From positions 967,418-1,031,417 of the forward strand of contig NZ_CP050253.1 of assembly GCF_011745665.1 (NCBI RefSeq): 64,000 nucleotides of DNA, given 5' to 3'. Position 1 is the first letter of the stretch. The number at the start of each line of letters is the position of its first letter. The DNA is from Zophobihabitans entericus. Its GTDB lineage: Bacteria > Pseudomonadota > Gammaproteobacteria > Enterobacterales > Orbaceae. A program made the position numbers and the translations under genes. Shown one piece after another: positions 33,342 through 42,204 of the stretch. The notes under the pieces were generated by a model. It ran no database searches and was not told the origin of the DNA. It saw only the letters and a program-made list of their open reading frames with translations.

Positions 33342-33359
33342 ATATTTGGAGAAAACTTA

Positions 33360-33794
33360 ATGGCTAGTAAATATGAACTAACACAAGGTACTAAAATTCT
33401 TGTTTCAAAAGCAGCGGCAACTGAAGCAAACCCAACATCGGCAACATGGCTTGACCTTGGTGGGTCAACCACTGAGTTTAGTTATTCAGGTGGTCAAAAA
33501 GCTGATATCGATGTGACTACATTGGGCTCAACTGAACAAGAGATGACCAATGGTCTGCCAGCTCCGGGTGAAATCACATTCTCTGGTAACTGGGTGATTG
33601 AAGATGAAGCACAAAAATCACTACGTTCAGCCTATGACGATGATGCTATTCATGCATTTAAAATCACTTTCCCGTCAGGTAAAGGTTATGCCTTTTTAGC
33701 TGAAGTGCGTCAAAACAGTTTCTCTGTGGCGACAAGTGGTGTTGTGACTGCATCTTATACACTGCGCATGAAAGGCAAATTAGTCGAAATCTAA
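33360..33794 (+). CDS. Tail tube (major tail) protein
   Basis: About 144 residues. MASKYELTQGTKILVSKAA, EFSYSGGQKADIDVTTL and LPAPGEITFSGNWV match siphovirus tail-tube proteins of the TTP/gpV-like family, and the C-terminus (SYTLRMKGKLVEI) is a strand pair. The start at 33360 is set by TTTGGAG at 33346-33352. It polymerises into the hollow non-contractile tube. It is the first tail gene; no head or connector gene precedes it. Confidence 0.88.
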   Translation: MASKYELTQGTKILVSKAAATEANPTSATWLDLGGSTTEFSYSGGQKADIDVTTLGSTEQEMTNGLPAPGEITFSGNWVIEDEAQKSLRSAYDDDAIHAFKITFPSGKGYAFLAEVRQNSFSVATSGVVTASYTLRMKGKLVEI

Positions 33795-33818
33795 TCAAGA
33801 AAATAAGGAAGCTAAAGC

Positions 33819-34184
33819 ATGAATTTAAAAAAACTTATTACAGCAAAAAATGCCGGCTTTCGTACCAAAACTGTCACCGTCCCTGAATGGGGCGGTATTT
33901 CAGTGGTACTGAGAGAGCCATCTGTTGGTGCATGGTCAGCGTGGGCAGAGACATTACGTAGTTTAGATGTATTTGAGGCCGAAGATAAATCTCTGCAACG
34001 TGTTGCAGCAGAGGCAAAGTTGTTTGCTTCAACGCTGTGTGATGATAAAGGTAATTTAATTTTTGAAGATGAAGTTGATGATCTTATTACTAATTATGGT
34101 CCTGTTCATTCCCGTCTACTTAATCAGGCTTTAGAGCTATCAGGCATTGGTCAGACTCCAATTGAAGACGCTAAAAAAAAGTAG
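33819..34184 (+). CDS. Tail assembly chaperone, short form (gpG-like)
   Basis: A 121-residue protein located between tube and tape-measure genes, like lambda gpG. It ends KKK followed by TAG, immediately after a slippery A AAA AAG sequence. Ribosomes that slip by -1 continue into the T-like frame to make a longer gpGT-like product. Both forms bind the tape measure and recruit tube subunits. Confidence 0.85.
   Translation: MNLKKLITAKNAGFRTKTVTVPEWGGISVVLREPSVGAWSAWAETLRSLDVFEAEDKSLQRVAAEAKLFASTLCDDKGNLIFEDEVDDLITNYGPVHSRLLNQALELSGIGQTPIEDAKKK
34173..34181 (+). other. Programmed -1 ribosomal frameshift site (G/GT type)
   Basis: The run AAAAAAAAG contains A AAA AAG in the zero frame, the most efficient -1 slippery heptamer known in E. 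coli, directly before the TAG stop of the G-like gene. The -1 frame is closed just upstream (TAA at 34172) and open from the slip to 34486. Confidence 0.85.
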
Positions 34185-34486
34185 CTGATGAGGCAGGGCT
34201 ATTTTTTAAATTGAAACTGGCTCTGCGCCTAGGAATGACTCTTGAGCAGCTAGAAAACACGATGTCAGCCCGGGAATTCTATCTCTGGGTTGGGTTTGAT
34301 AGTTTAAGCCCAATTGGTGATGAGCGGGGGGATATTCATTCTGCTCAAATTGCATCCTCAGTTTATCAATCTCAAGGGGGGAAGGTTTCTATGAAAGAGC
34401 TAATTTTAGATTGGAGCTCAGACAAGCAGCTCCAAAATAATGGCGCTAGTTTAGAAGGGCTATTTGAAAAATTGGCGAATAAATAA
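34181..34486 (+). CDS. Tail assembly chaperone T-domain (gpGT-like product by -1 frameshift)
   Basis: This frame has only a weak TTG (34211) and no convincing ribosome site, but is open from the slippery site on, adding about 101 residues (VADEAGLFFKLKLALRLGM...) to the 121 of the G-like part: a fusion of about 222 residues. LRLGMTLEQLENTMSAREFY is typical of T-like domains of tail chaperones. It should exist mainly as the fusion. Confidence 0.85.
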   Translation, partial: VADEAGLFFKLKLALRLGMTLEQLENTMSAREFYLWVGFDSLSPIGDERGDIHSAQIASSVYQSQGGKVSMKELILDWSSDKQLQNNGASLEGLFEKLANK

Positions 34487-34513
34487 CAAGTTTGTCTTTA
34501 TTGGAAGGTAAAT

Positions 34514-36601
34514 ATGACATCAAAGAATCCATATAGTACAAATGGCATTATAACAGAGGCTTCATTTGACTATAAACAGCTTGATAAACTTAAAGAAATT
34601 GAAAAGGCAATAAGTAAAAGGAATGTGAAAAACTCTAAAGCGCTATCTCATTCCAAAACATTAAGTGATGCCTTGGCTGAAAATCTTTTTTTATTAAGAG
34701 CTATTGCAGATACCCAATTAGATATGGTGAAAGTTTCTGAGCAGATTCAGAAACTTTCTGTTGATATTTTGGGAGCCGGGCACAATACAACAAAAACATT
34801 TACAGATATTACTAAAGGTATCGAATCTTTAAACAAGTTAACTAATACACCTATTTTAGAATCAACTTTGATTGATTATGACAAAATTAAAGAAGATAGA
34901 AATAATTTAGAACAATTTGTAGAAAAAGAAATGCAAGCTATTAATCAGGTTGTTCAGAATACAAATGATCCGAAGGTTCTTGAGAGTAGCTTACAAAAAA
35001 TTTTACAATTAAAATTAGCCTATTCAGCTCGAATGAATGAGATTGATAAAAAAGAGTTATCAACGACTTATAATTTAACAACTGAATGGCTATCTTTGTG
35101 CTCTGAAGAGATTAAAAAATTTGTTTCAGAAAATCATGATTTGGCAAAATCTTTTTCTGCCGCTAAAGATCTGTCTTCGCTTCTGGGGAATGTTGCACCT
35201 GACGCCATATATAATCTTAATAACTATGATCTAGGTAAAGAGCAATTAGATAAAGAGCTGGAGATTAGCCTAAGTAATATTGAGAATCGTCGGCGTAGTG
35301 GTATCGAATATAACAGTAAGCTTGATGCTGAAGAACTGGCTGCGATTAGAAAACATAATGATGCAGTATTTAAGTTAGAACAGGAAAAATTAAAATATCA
35401 ACTAACACTCGGTGAAAAGTCCGTTTCTAGTCTTGCAAATATTTCATCAAAATACTTATCTGAACAACACCAAATCACTAAGTCTTTATCATCATTATCA
35501 CAATCTTTTGGTGTTACTCAATCCATTCTTCCAAGTATGTACCAAAATATAAAAAACTATGAAGATAAGATTGTCGAAGCTGGTGATAAATTTAAAGCAC
35601 TCGAGGCTGATTATAGGAGAAAGGCTGAAGAAAATCCTGACATGGATGCTTTTTATCTATCCACAATACAATTCCGTAAGAATAATTATGAAAAAGATGT
35701 CCGGAACCTTACGGCGGAGAAAGATGCTTATCAATATGGTGAAATCAGTAATTTGTTTGGCGGATATCAAAATATTATGGCTGTTCAATTTGGTAATGAC
35801 AGCTCCATTTCTAATATTTTGGGTGGACTTTCTAGTAGTTTTGGAACAATTGGTGATTTAACTTTGGGCTTTAACAAGCTTGATAATAATTCAGAAGAAC
35901 AAGAAAAAATTGAGTTACGTTACCAATTTGAATTAGAACAACAGATGAAAGCTCTGGAAGCCAAAGAAATTAATGAACAGCAGTATGCTGAAAGAGTTGC
36001 CGCAATTAATGAACAAATGTATAGCGAATTAGATACCTTACAAACAGATTACACCATGACTTCTATCAGTATGTTTAGCTCTGTTGCAGGCAGCCTGGCT
36101 GATATTCTAAAGGCAACTGCAGGTGAAGGTTCTAAAGCCTATAAAATTATGTTTCTTGCAAGTAAGGCAAGTGCTATTGCTGAAGCTATTATGAATACAG
36201 AGGTTGCAGCAACCAAAGCTTTGGAATTGGGGGGAGTGTTAGGAACTGTATTATCAGGGACTATTCGTGGTTTAGGTTATGCTTCTGTGGGAGTTATCGC
36301 AGGACAAACATTGTCAGGCCAGGCTCATGATGGTATCGATTATATCCCACGCGAAGGAACTTGGTTACTTGATAAAGGTGAACGAGTTGTTGATGCCAGA
36401 ACCAATGCTGATCTTAAAAGTTTCTTAGATTCAGCTTCTCAGGCGGGAGGACAGTTATCTATTAATGTTCCTGTTAGTATTAACGGTAACACTGGTACTG
36501 AAGAGGATGGTAAACAACTGGGGATAATGATCAAAGTTGCAGTTAAAGATGTCATTAATAAAGAAATGCGTCCAGGTGGATTACTAAATAGGAGAACATA
36601 A
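34514..36601 (+). CDS. Tail tape measure protein
   Basis: A 695-residue protein with long coiled-coil stretches (about 10-130, 240-300, 360-400, 460-510). Near the end is the hydrophobic region AGEGSKAYKIMFLASKAS...AIAEAIMN and YIPREGTWLLDKGERVV, typical of lambda-like tape measures (gpH family C-terminus). It is shorter than lambda gpH (853 residues), which predicts a tail somewhat shorter than lambda's. The last base is shared with the next ATG. Confidence 0.9.
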   Translation: MTSKNPYSTNGIITEASFDYKQLDKLKEIEKAISKRNVKNSKALSHSKTLSDALAENLFLLRAIADTQLDMVKVSEQIQKLSVDILGAGHNTTKTFTDITKGIESLNKLTNTPILESTLIDYDKIKEDRNNLEQFVEKEMQAINQVVQNTNDPKVLESSLQKILQLKLAYSARMNEIDKKELSTTYNLTTEWLSLCSEEIKKFVSENHDLAKSFSAAKDLSSLLGNVAPDAIYNLNNYDLGKEQLDKELEISLSNIENRRRSGIEYNSKLDAEELAAIRKHNDAVFKLEQEKLKYQLTLGEKSVSSLANISSKYLSEQHQITKSLSSLSQSFGVTQSILPSMYQNIKNYEDKIVEAGDKFKALEADYRRKAEENPDMDAFYLSTIQFRKNNYEKDVRNLTAEKDAYQYGEISNLFGGYQNIMAVQFGNDSSISNILGGLSSSFGTIGDLTLGFNKLDNNSEEQEKIELRYQFELEQQMKALEAKEINEQQYAERVAAINEQMYSELDTLQTDYTMTSISMFSSVAGSLADILKATAGEGSKAYKIMFLASKASAIAEAIMNTEVAATKALELGGVLGTVLSGTIRGLGYASVGVIAGQTLSGQAHDGIDYIPREGTWLLDKGERVVDARTNADLKSFLDSASQAGGQLSINVPVSINGNTGTEEDGKQLGIMIKVAVKDVINKEMRPGGLLNRRT

Positions 36602-36930
36602 TGGAAGAATTTCAGTGGGAGGTTGCTCCTGATATGGTTGTGAATGTTTCACCTAAGGTAAAGGTAGTAAAATTTGGTGATGGTTATGAGCAACGCCAAA
36701 AAAGTGGTATCAATCATGATTTAAGAACTTATAACGTAACCATAAAAGTAAAGCGTGAAGATGAGTTTTTTATCGATGAGTTTTTAAGTCGCCATGGAGC
36801 TGTAAATAAATTTCTCTGGAGGCAGCCACATACCCATAAATTAATAGCTGTTGTTTGCCGTAATTGGAATATTAGTGTTTCTAATATCATTACAACAATA
36901 ACTGCTACCTTTGAGGAGGTTGTTGCATGA
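36601..36930 (+). CDS. Minor tail protein, gpM-like
   Basis: A 109-residue protein of the Phage_min_tail (gpM) family: VVKFGDGYEQRQKSGINHDLRTY and FEEV at the end match distal tail (tail-tip) proteins. It starts at the tape-measure stop and overlaps the next gene by 4 bp (ATGA). Confidence 0.9.
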   Translation: MEEFQWEVAPDMVVNVSPKVKVVKFGDGYEQRQKSGINHDLRTYNVTIKVKREDEFFIDEFLSRHGAVNKFLWRQPHTHKLIAVVCRNWNISVSNIITTITATFEEVVA

Positions 36931-37631
36931 TACCTGAAAAAACATATCTCAATTTATCTGATATTGAACAAGATAGTCTGCTTGATTTATTTGAAGTAGA
37001 TCTTTCAGAGATAGCTGGTGAAAAAACAATTTTTCGATTTCACTCCGGTGTAAACCAAAAATATTTGCCTGTTTTGTGGCAGGGTAATGTTTATGAACCT
37101 TATCCTATTGTGGCTCAAGGTTTTGAAAAAAATGGTCAAGGAACTAGTAATCGTCCTACTTTGTCTGTAGCTAATATAGCTGGATTAATCACTGGGTTGA
37201 GTGAGGATTATGAGGATTTACTTGGTGCATTAGTGACTCGTCGGCAAGTATTAGCTAAGTTTTTAGATTCAGAAAATTTTCAAGATGGAAATGTGAATTC
37301 AGATCCTACACAAGAGATTATTTCAAGATATGTGATTGAGAGAATGAGTTCTTTGAATGCAGAAGCAGCAACTTTTGAACTAGCTCTACCTTGTGAATCT
37401 GATGGTGCATTAATTCCAGCCAGAGTTATTATTGCTCATACATGTTGTTGGCGTTATCGTTCTTCTGAATGTGGTTATACAGGGCAAGCCGTCGCTGATG
37501 AATACGATAATCCTACATCCGATTATTTGAAAGATAAATGTAGTCGTTCTCTTACTGGGTGTAAATGCCGTTTTGGTGAGCATAATCCTTTACCTTTTGG
37601 TGGCTTTCCTTCTTCAGCAAAACTTAGTTAA
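36927..37631 (+). CDS. Minor tail protein, gpL-like (iron-sulfur)
   Basis: A 234-residue protein. The first 150 residues match gpL (FRFHSGVN, VAQGFEKNGQGTSNRPTLSV). The C-terminal cysteine set (HTCCWRYRSSECGY, DKCSRSLTGCKCRFG) matches the Fe-S cluster site of lambda gpL. It forms part of the tail tip next to K, I and J. Confidence 0.9.
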   Translation: MIPEKTYLNLSDIEQDSLLDLFEVDLSEIAGEKTIFRFHSGVNQKYLPVLWQGNVYEPYPIVAQGFEKNGQGTSNRPTLSVANIAGLITGLSEDYEDLLGALVTRRQVLAKFLDSENFQDGNVNSDPTQEIISRYVIERMSSLNAEAATFELALPCESDGALIPARVIIAHTCCWRYRSSECGYTGQAVADEYDNPTSDYLKDKCSRSLTGCKCRFGEHNPLPFGGFPSSAKLS

Positions 37632-37633
37632 TC

Positions 37634-38365
37634 ATGTTAAATCAACAAATAATTAATCATGCAAAATCTTGCGGAAATAAAGAGTCCTGTGGTTTTGTAT
37701 TGAAAAAAAATAACAATTTTGAATATTTTCCCTGTCGTAATATCGCGCTAAATCCTTACGATTCATTTGAAATTTCGACTGAAGACTGGTTAAGGGCTGA
37801 AGAAATAGGAGAGGTTGTCGCATTAGTTCATTCTCATCCAGATGATTTTCCTATTCTCAGTAAAACAGATCAGCTTATTCAGCAGAAAACAGCACTAGAT
37901 TGGTGGTTAGTTCATTCGAATAGTGTATACCAATTTAGGCTCATGCTTCCTTTATTAGGACGTGATTTTAAGCATGGGACTACTGATTGTTATACCTTAT
38001 TCCGTGATGCTTATCATTTGTCCGGTATTAATCTCCCTGATTTTTATCGAAAATATAATTGGTGGTCTGAAGGTAAAAATTATTATTTAGAAAACATGCC
38101 TGAAAATGGTTTCTATAAGGTTTCTGCAAATGAAATAACAGAAGGGGATGTCATTATAATTTGCTTAGGGTCAAGTGTTCCGAACCATGCAGCAATTTAT
38201 GTTGGGGAACAAATGATATTACACCACTGCCCTAATCGAAAAAGTAAACGCGATATTTATAACGGCTTTTGGCTTAAATATACACATTCAATTTGGAGGC
38301 ATAAAGAATGGCAATCATACGGTTTTATGGGGATCTCAAACAATTTGGCGATAAATTTAAAATAA
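37634..38365 (+). CDS. Tail tip peptidase, gpK-like (JAB/MPN plus NlpC/P60)
   Basis: A 243-residue protein with two peptidase folds. The N-terminal JAB metallo-domain has ALVHSHPDDFP (HxH...D), with an upstream Glu in KESCGFVL. The C-terminal NlpC/P60 domain has TTDCYTLFRDAY (catalytic Cys) and NHAAIYVGEQMILHH (catalytic His). It would cut peptidoglycan locally during tail insertion. It overlaps the next gene by 58 bp. Confidence 0.9.
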   Translation: MLNQQIINHAKSCGNKESCGFVLKKNNNFEYFPCRNIALNPYDSFEISTEDWLRAEEIGEVVALVHSHPDDFPILSKTDQLIQQKTALDWWLVHSNSVYQFRLMLPLLGRDFKHGTTDCYTLFRDAYHLSGINLPDFYRKYNWWSEGKNYYLENMPENGFYKVSANEITEGDVIIICLGSSVPNHAAIYVGEQMILHHCPNRKSKRDIYNGFWLKYTHSIWRHKEWQSYGFMGISNNLAINLK

Positions 38366-38880
38366 CAGCTCAAACGGGTTCAGAAGCGTTACGTTGTCTA
38401 TTTCTACAAATACCTAATTTACGTAAATATATTATGAAAGGTGAGTACCGCGTCAGAATTAATGGGCATGATATGAACGAAAAAACATTCAAAGCAGGGG
38501 CACATACTTTATTACCTCATAATGCAGTTATACATATTATTCCAAGGCTATTAGGTACAAAAAATGGTGGTTTTTTTAACTTTATAGCAGGAGCTGCTTT
38601 AGTGGTTATTGGCTGTGTAATGACAGTGATATCTGGAGGGAGTGCAAGCCCTCTAGCCGTGGGTCTAATCAGTGCTGGAGTTGGGATGATGGTCGGTGGA
38701 GTGGTGATGATGCTAACAAAAATACCGGGAACACCAACCTCTGATGATTCAAGTAATAATAAAAATACTGCATTTTCAAACCTTGATAACACAATCGCTC
38801 AAGGAACGGCAGTTCCTCTTTGTTATGGAAAAATGATGATTGGTTCTAAGGTGTTATCTCAAGGTATAGAAACATTATAA
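38308..38880 (+). CDS. Tail assembly protein, gpI-like
   Basis: A 190-residue protein. The start MAIIRFYGDLKQFGDKFKI and QIPNLRKYI match the ubiquitin-like domain of gpI; the middle has a glycine-rich hydrophobic pair of helices (AALVVIGCVMTVISGG, GLISAGVGMMVGGVVMML). The start within the K gene is well supported by GGAGG at 38295-38299. Confidence 0.88.
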   Translation: MAIIRFYGDLKQFGDKFKITAQTGSEALRCLFLQIPNLRKYIMKGEYRVRINGHDMNEKTFKAGAHTLLPHNAVIHIIPRLLGTKNGGFFNFIAGAALVVIGCVMTVISGGSASPLAVGLISAGVGMMVGGVVMMLTKIPGTPTSDDSSNNKNTAFSNLDNTIAQGTAVPLCYGKMMIGSKVLSQGIETL

Positions 38881-38890
38881 GGAGAATAAA

Positions 38891-41800
38891 ATGGGAAAGG
38901 GTGGAGGAAAAACAAAAGTTCCATATGAACAACCTGATAACCTCAAGTCACGTCAACAGCTTTCTATTATTGATTTGTTATGTGAAGGACAAATCGAAGG
39001 TCCTGTAGACGGTTTAAAAGGAGTTTATTTAAATAAAACACCTATTCAAGCGGCAGATAATTCTTATAATTTTAAAGGGATTGAGGCTGAATGGCTATCC
39101 GGGACACAAGAGCAAGATCCTTTAGAGGGCTTTCCCGCAACTGAGAATGAAATACCTGTTTCATTAGAAGTTAAGAAAGCTTCTCCAATTGTCAGAAGTA
39201 TTACCGATAGTAATATTGATCGTCTTCGTGTCACTGTAGGTGTTTCTGGATTATATCAGCAGAAAGATAATGGCGATATGGTTGGGACTACAGCCCGTTT
39301 ATTAGTACAAGTAGGTTCAGGAAGTAGTTGGAGAACAATTGAAACAGTAAATTTTAGCGGGAAGGTTCGTAGTCAGTATTTGAAATCAGTGACCATTGAA
39401 AATTTACCTGAGGTTCCGTTTAATTTACGTGTTGTAAGGGAGACCGAGGATAGTACAAGTGCAAGACTAGAAAATAAAACTCTTTGGTCATCATATACTG
39501 AAATTTATGATGTTAAATTGACTTATCCTAATACGGCAATAGTTGGCTTACGATTTGATTCTGAGCAGTTTAGCGGAGTTCCGCGTAGACAATATCTGGT
39601 AAAAGGAATGGTAGTAAAAGTCCCTGACAATTATGATCCTAATACTCGTTCTTATCAGGGATTATGGATGGGAAACTTTAAATTAGCTTGGACAGATAAT
39701 CCAGCGTGGATTTTTTATGATCTTGTAACAAATACGCGATATGGATTAGGAGAGCGTCTGGGACAATTTAGCTGCGATAAATTTACTCTATATACTATTG
39801 CTCAATATTGTGATCAGCTTGTTGATGATGGGTTTGGTAATCAGGAACCTAGGTTTACATGTAACTGTTATATTACTAATCAAAGACAAGCATATGATGT
39901 GATTAATGATCTCTGTTCAGTATTTCGTTCTTTGCCAGTTTGGGATGGAATACAACTATCTGCAGTAATGGATAGACCTGCTGATACAACGTATATTTAC
40001 ACGAATGCTAATGTTGTTGAAGGTAAATTTAATTACTCTTCCTCTCCTCAGAAAAGTCGTCACACAGCGGCTCATGTCCGCTATGTTGATCCAGATAATG
40101 GATGGGAAACTGCGACAGAGTACGTTGCTGATGATGACTTAATTCGTCGTTTTGGTTTAAATGTCAGTAAGATTGATGCTTTTGGTTGTACTTCAAGAGG
40201 ACAGGCTCACCGTATTGGTAAATGGCTTATTCAGACTGAAAAACTAGAGAAACAAACAGTAAGTTTTGCTATTGGTCGAGAAGGGTTGCGTCATTTACCA
40301 GGTGATATTATTGGTATTGCTGATAATGATTATGCTGGGGCAAAAATTGGCGGACGAATTAAATCGATTGAGGGTAATACTGTTGTATTGGATAAAGAGA
40401 TTGAACTTGAAGAACCCAGTAAAGCCTGGATTAGTTATATCGATAATCAGGGCGTATTACAAAAAGTTGCAGTTTTATCTCAACCTAAAACTGATACGTT
40501 AGTATTAACAGATGAAATTAGTGTATCTGAATGGTCGGTTTGGATGCTTTCAACTTCAGCGATTAAACCTCGTCTGTTTAAGGCTCTAACAATCACGGAG
40601 AATGATGATGGTACTTATACTATTTCAGCATTACAACATATACCAGAAAAAGAGACTATTGTTGATAAAGGTGCAAATTTTGAGTCAGATAACCATACGT
40701 TATATGGTTTGAATATTCCTCCTGTCGAGAATCTTCAAGTTGAGGCTACCCCTGAATCAGATTTATGGCAGGCTAAGGTAATCTGGAATACACCTCGCTC
40801 TTTAAATCAATTAAAGTTTGAAATAAAAGTTCTAAGTGATGCAAAAGTTAAGTTCAGAGAGGTTATTGCTGGAACTGAATATCTCCTAACTGATTTGCAA
40901 CAGGGGCTATATAACGTCATCGTCAGAGGTATTGGCAAAGACGGTCAATTAGGGGATGAGACGACAGCATCTTTTTCTATTTTACCTCCATCTAAACCAG
41001 ATACTTTACTCTTAACTCCGAGTAATTTTAGTGTTGCCATTCGACCTGTTAGCGGCGGGCTCACTAGTCTTGGGACTCAATATGAATTTTATAAAGGTTT
41101 ATCCAGACAAGAGGTGGAAGAGAAGAAAAACTATTTAGGCCGCTCAATTGTTATGATTGACCAAGATTGCCAACCGTTAACAGAATATTGGTATGGTGTT
41201 AATGCGATTAATCTTGTTGGTCGTTCTGAAATGGTCATCATGAATACTGAAACTTTAGCCGCAACAAATGGCTCCGGTGGTTTCTTCCGTATTCAAACAG
41301 ATGATGGAATTTTTCCTGATAATGATAAAGCAACAGCTTTATTTTTCTCAGAATTTGGATTTTACCCCGCTAGAGATACGACTTTAACAATTTATTCGCT
41401 AGATGAGAATGGTCAAATATTGGTTTCTAATTCTTGCTTATATGATGGTAGTCAGTGGATTATCCCTAAAATGTTTCTTGATGGTAATTTAGTTGCTACA
41501 GGGACCATTAAAGGTGACCGCTTAATTGCAGGAACAGAGATAAATGCCCCTCAGATCAATGGTGGGGTTATTCAAGCTGGGACTGTTGTTAGTAGTGGAA
41601 CTCCTCCTTTATTTCAACTGCTTCCAGATGGAACATTAGTTGCCAAAAAAGCAGAGATATCAGGAATAATTAATGCTGAAAGTGGAGTTTTGAATGATGT
41701 AACTGTAAACGGTACTATCTATGCCCAAGATGGTTATTTTAATGGTACTGTATATGCAAATAAAATACAGGGTGATGTTGTAACACCTATACTGTTAGAG

Positions 41801-42139
41801 GCAGGAAAAACGGTGATATTAGAGCCGGTAGATTACAAAAGGGTTATTGTTTCCCATCCTATTGTTGTAAAGGCTTACCACAGATACTCATTAGTTGGAG
41901 ATAACCGTGAGCAGCATTATTATGGTGCAGCAACAGTGACTGTGAATATCAATAATAGCTCTTTTGTCACTTCAACGACATCTGTTCAATACTCAAAAAC
42001 TTGTAATGTAGATAGTAAAATTATTAGGTATAACTTAGATGTGAATACATCTGCAAAAATCACATGTGCTAAATCAACAGCTCATTCTGGTTTTGCTCCT
42101 GATTTTGTTTTTCTATTAGTGATGAGAGATAATTCTTAG
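38891..42139 (+). CDS. Tail tip/central fibre protein, gpJ-like
   Basis: A 1082-residue protein matching lambda J and related tail hub proteins: SRQQLSIIDLLCEGQIEGPV at the start, RYGLGERLG and VWDGIQLSAVMDRP in the hub part, and DGTYTISALQHIPEKE before fibronectin-like domains. The C-terminal part (about 840-1000) has IKGDRLIAGTEINAPQINGG repeats of the DUF1983-type stem. The last ~80 residues probably touch the target cell. An AAGGAG site precedes the ATG. Confidence 0.93.
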   Translation: MGKGGGKTKVPYEQPDNLKSRQQLSIIDLLCEGQIEGPVDGLKGVYLNKTPIQAADNSYNFKGIEAEWLSGTQEQDPLEGFPATENEIPVSLEVKKASPIVRSITDSNIDRLRVTVGVSGLYQQKDNGDMVGTTARLLVQVGSGSSWRTIETVNFSGKVRSQYLKSVTIENLPEVPFNLRVVRETEDSTSARLENKTLWSSYTEIYDVKLTYPNTAIVGLRFDSEQFSGVPRRQYLVKGMVVKVPDNYDPNTRSYQGLWMGNFKLAWTDNPAWIFYDLVTNTRYGLGERLGQFSCDKFTLYTIAQYCDQLVDDGFGNQEPRFTCNCYITNQRQAYDVINDLCSVFRSLPVWDGIQLSAVMDRPADTTYIYTNANVVEGKFNYSSSPQKSRHTAAHVRYVDPDNGWETATEYVADDDLIRRFGLNVSKIDAFGCTSRGQAHRIGKWLIQTEKLEKQTVSFAIGREGLRHLPGDIIGIADNDYAGAKIGGRIKSIEGNTVVLDKEIELEEPSKAWISYIDNQGVLQKVAVLSQPKTDTLVLTDEISVSEWSVWMLSTSAIKPRLFKALTITENDDGTYTISALQHIPEKETIVDKGANFESDNHTLYGLNIPPVENLQVEATPESDLWQAKVIWNTPRSLNQLKFEIKVLSDAKVKFREVIAGTEYLLTDLQQGLYNVIVRGIGKDGQLGDETTASFSILPPSKPDTLLLTPSNFSVAIRPVSGGLTSLGTQYEFYKGLSRQEVEEKKNYLGRSIVMIDQDCQPLTEYWYGVNAINLVGRSEMVIMNTETLAATNGSGGFFRIQTDDGIFPDNDKATALFFSEFGFYPARDTTLTIYSLDENGQILVSNSCLYDGSQWIIPKMFLDGNLVATGTIKGDRLIAGTEINAPQINGGVIQAGTVVSSGTPPLFQLLPDGTLVAKKAEISGIINAESGVLNDVTVNGTIYAQDGYFNGTVYANKIQGDVVTPILLEAGKTVILEPVDYKRVIVSHPIVVKAYHRYSLVGDNREQHYYGAATVTVNINNSSFVTSTTSVQYSKTCNVDSKIIRYNLDVNTSAKITCAKSTAHSGFAPDFVFLLVMRDNS

Positions 42140-42161
42140 TTCATTGTTTTAATATTAATTT

Positions 42162-42187
42162 AACCGCCTGCTAGGGCGGTTTTTTAT
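42162..42187 (+). terminator. Terminator between J and the tail fibre gene
   Basis: AACCGCC and GGGCGGTT stem followed by a T-run. It could set the ratio of fibre to structural transcripts. Confidence 0.75.
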
Positions 42188-42204
42188 TTTATAAGGTATA
42201 CAAA

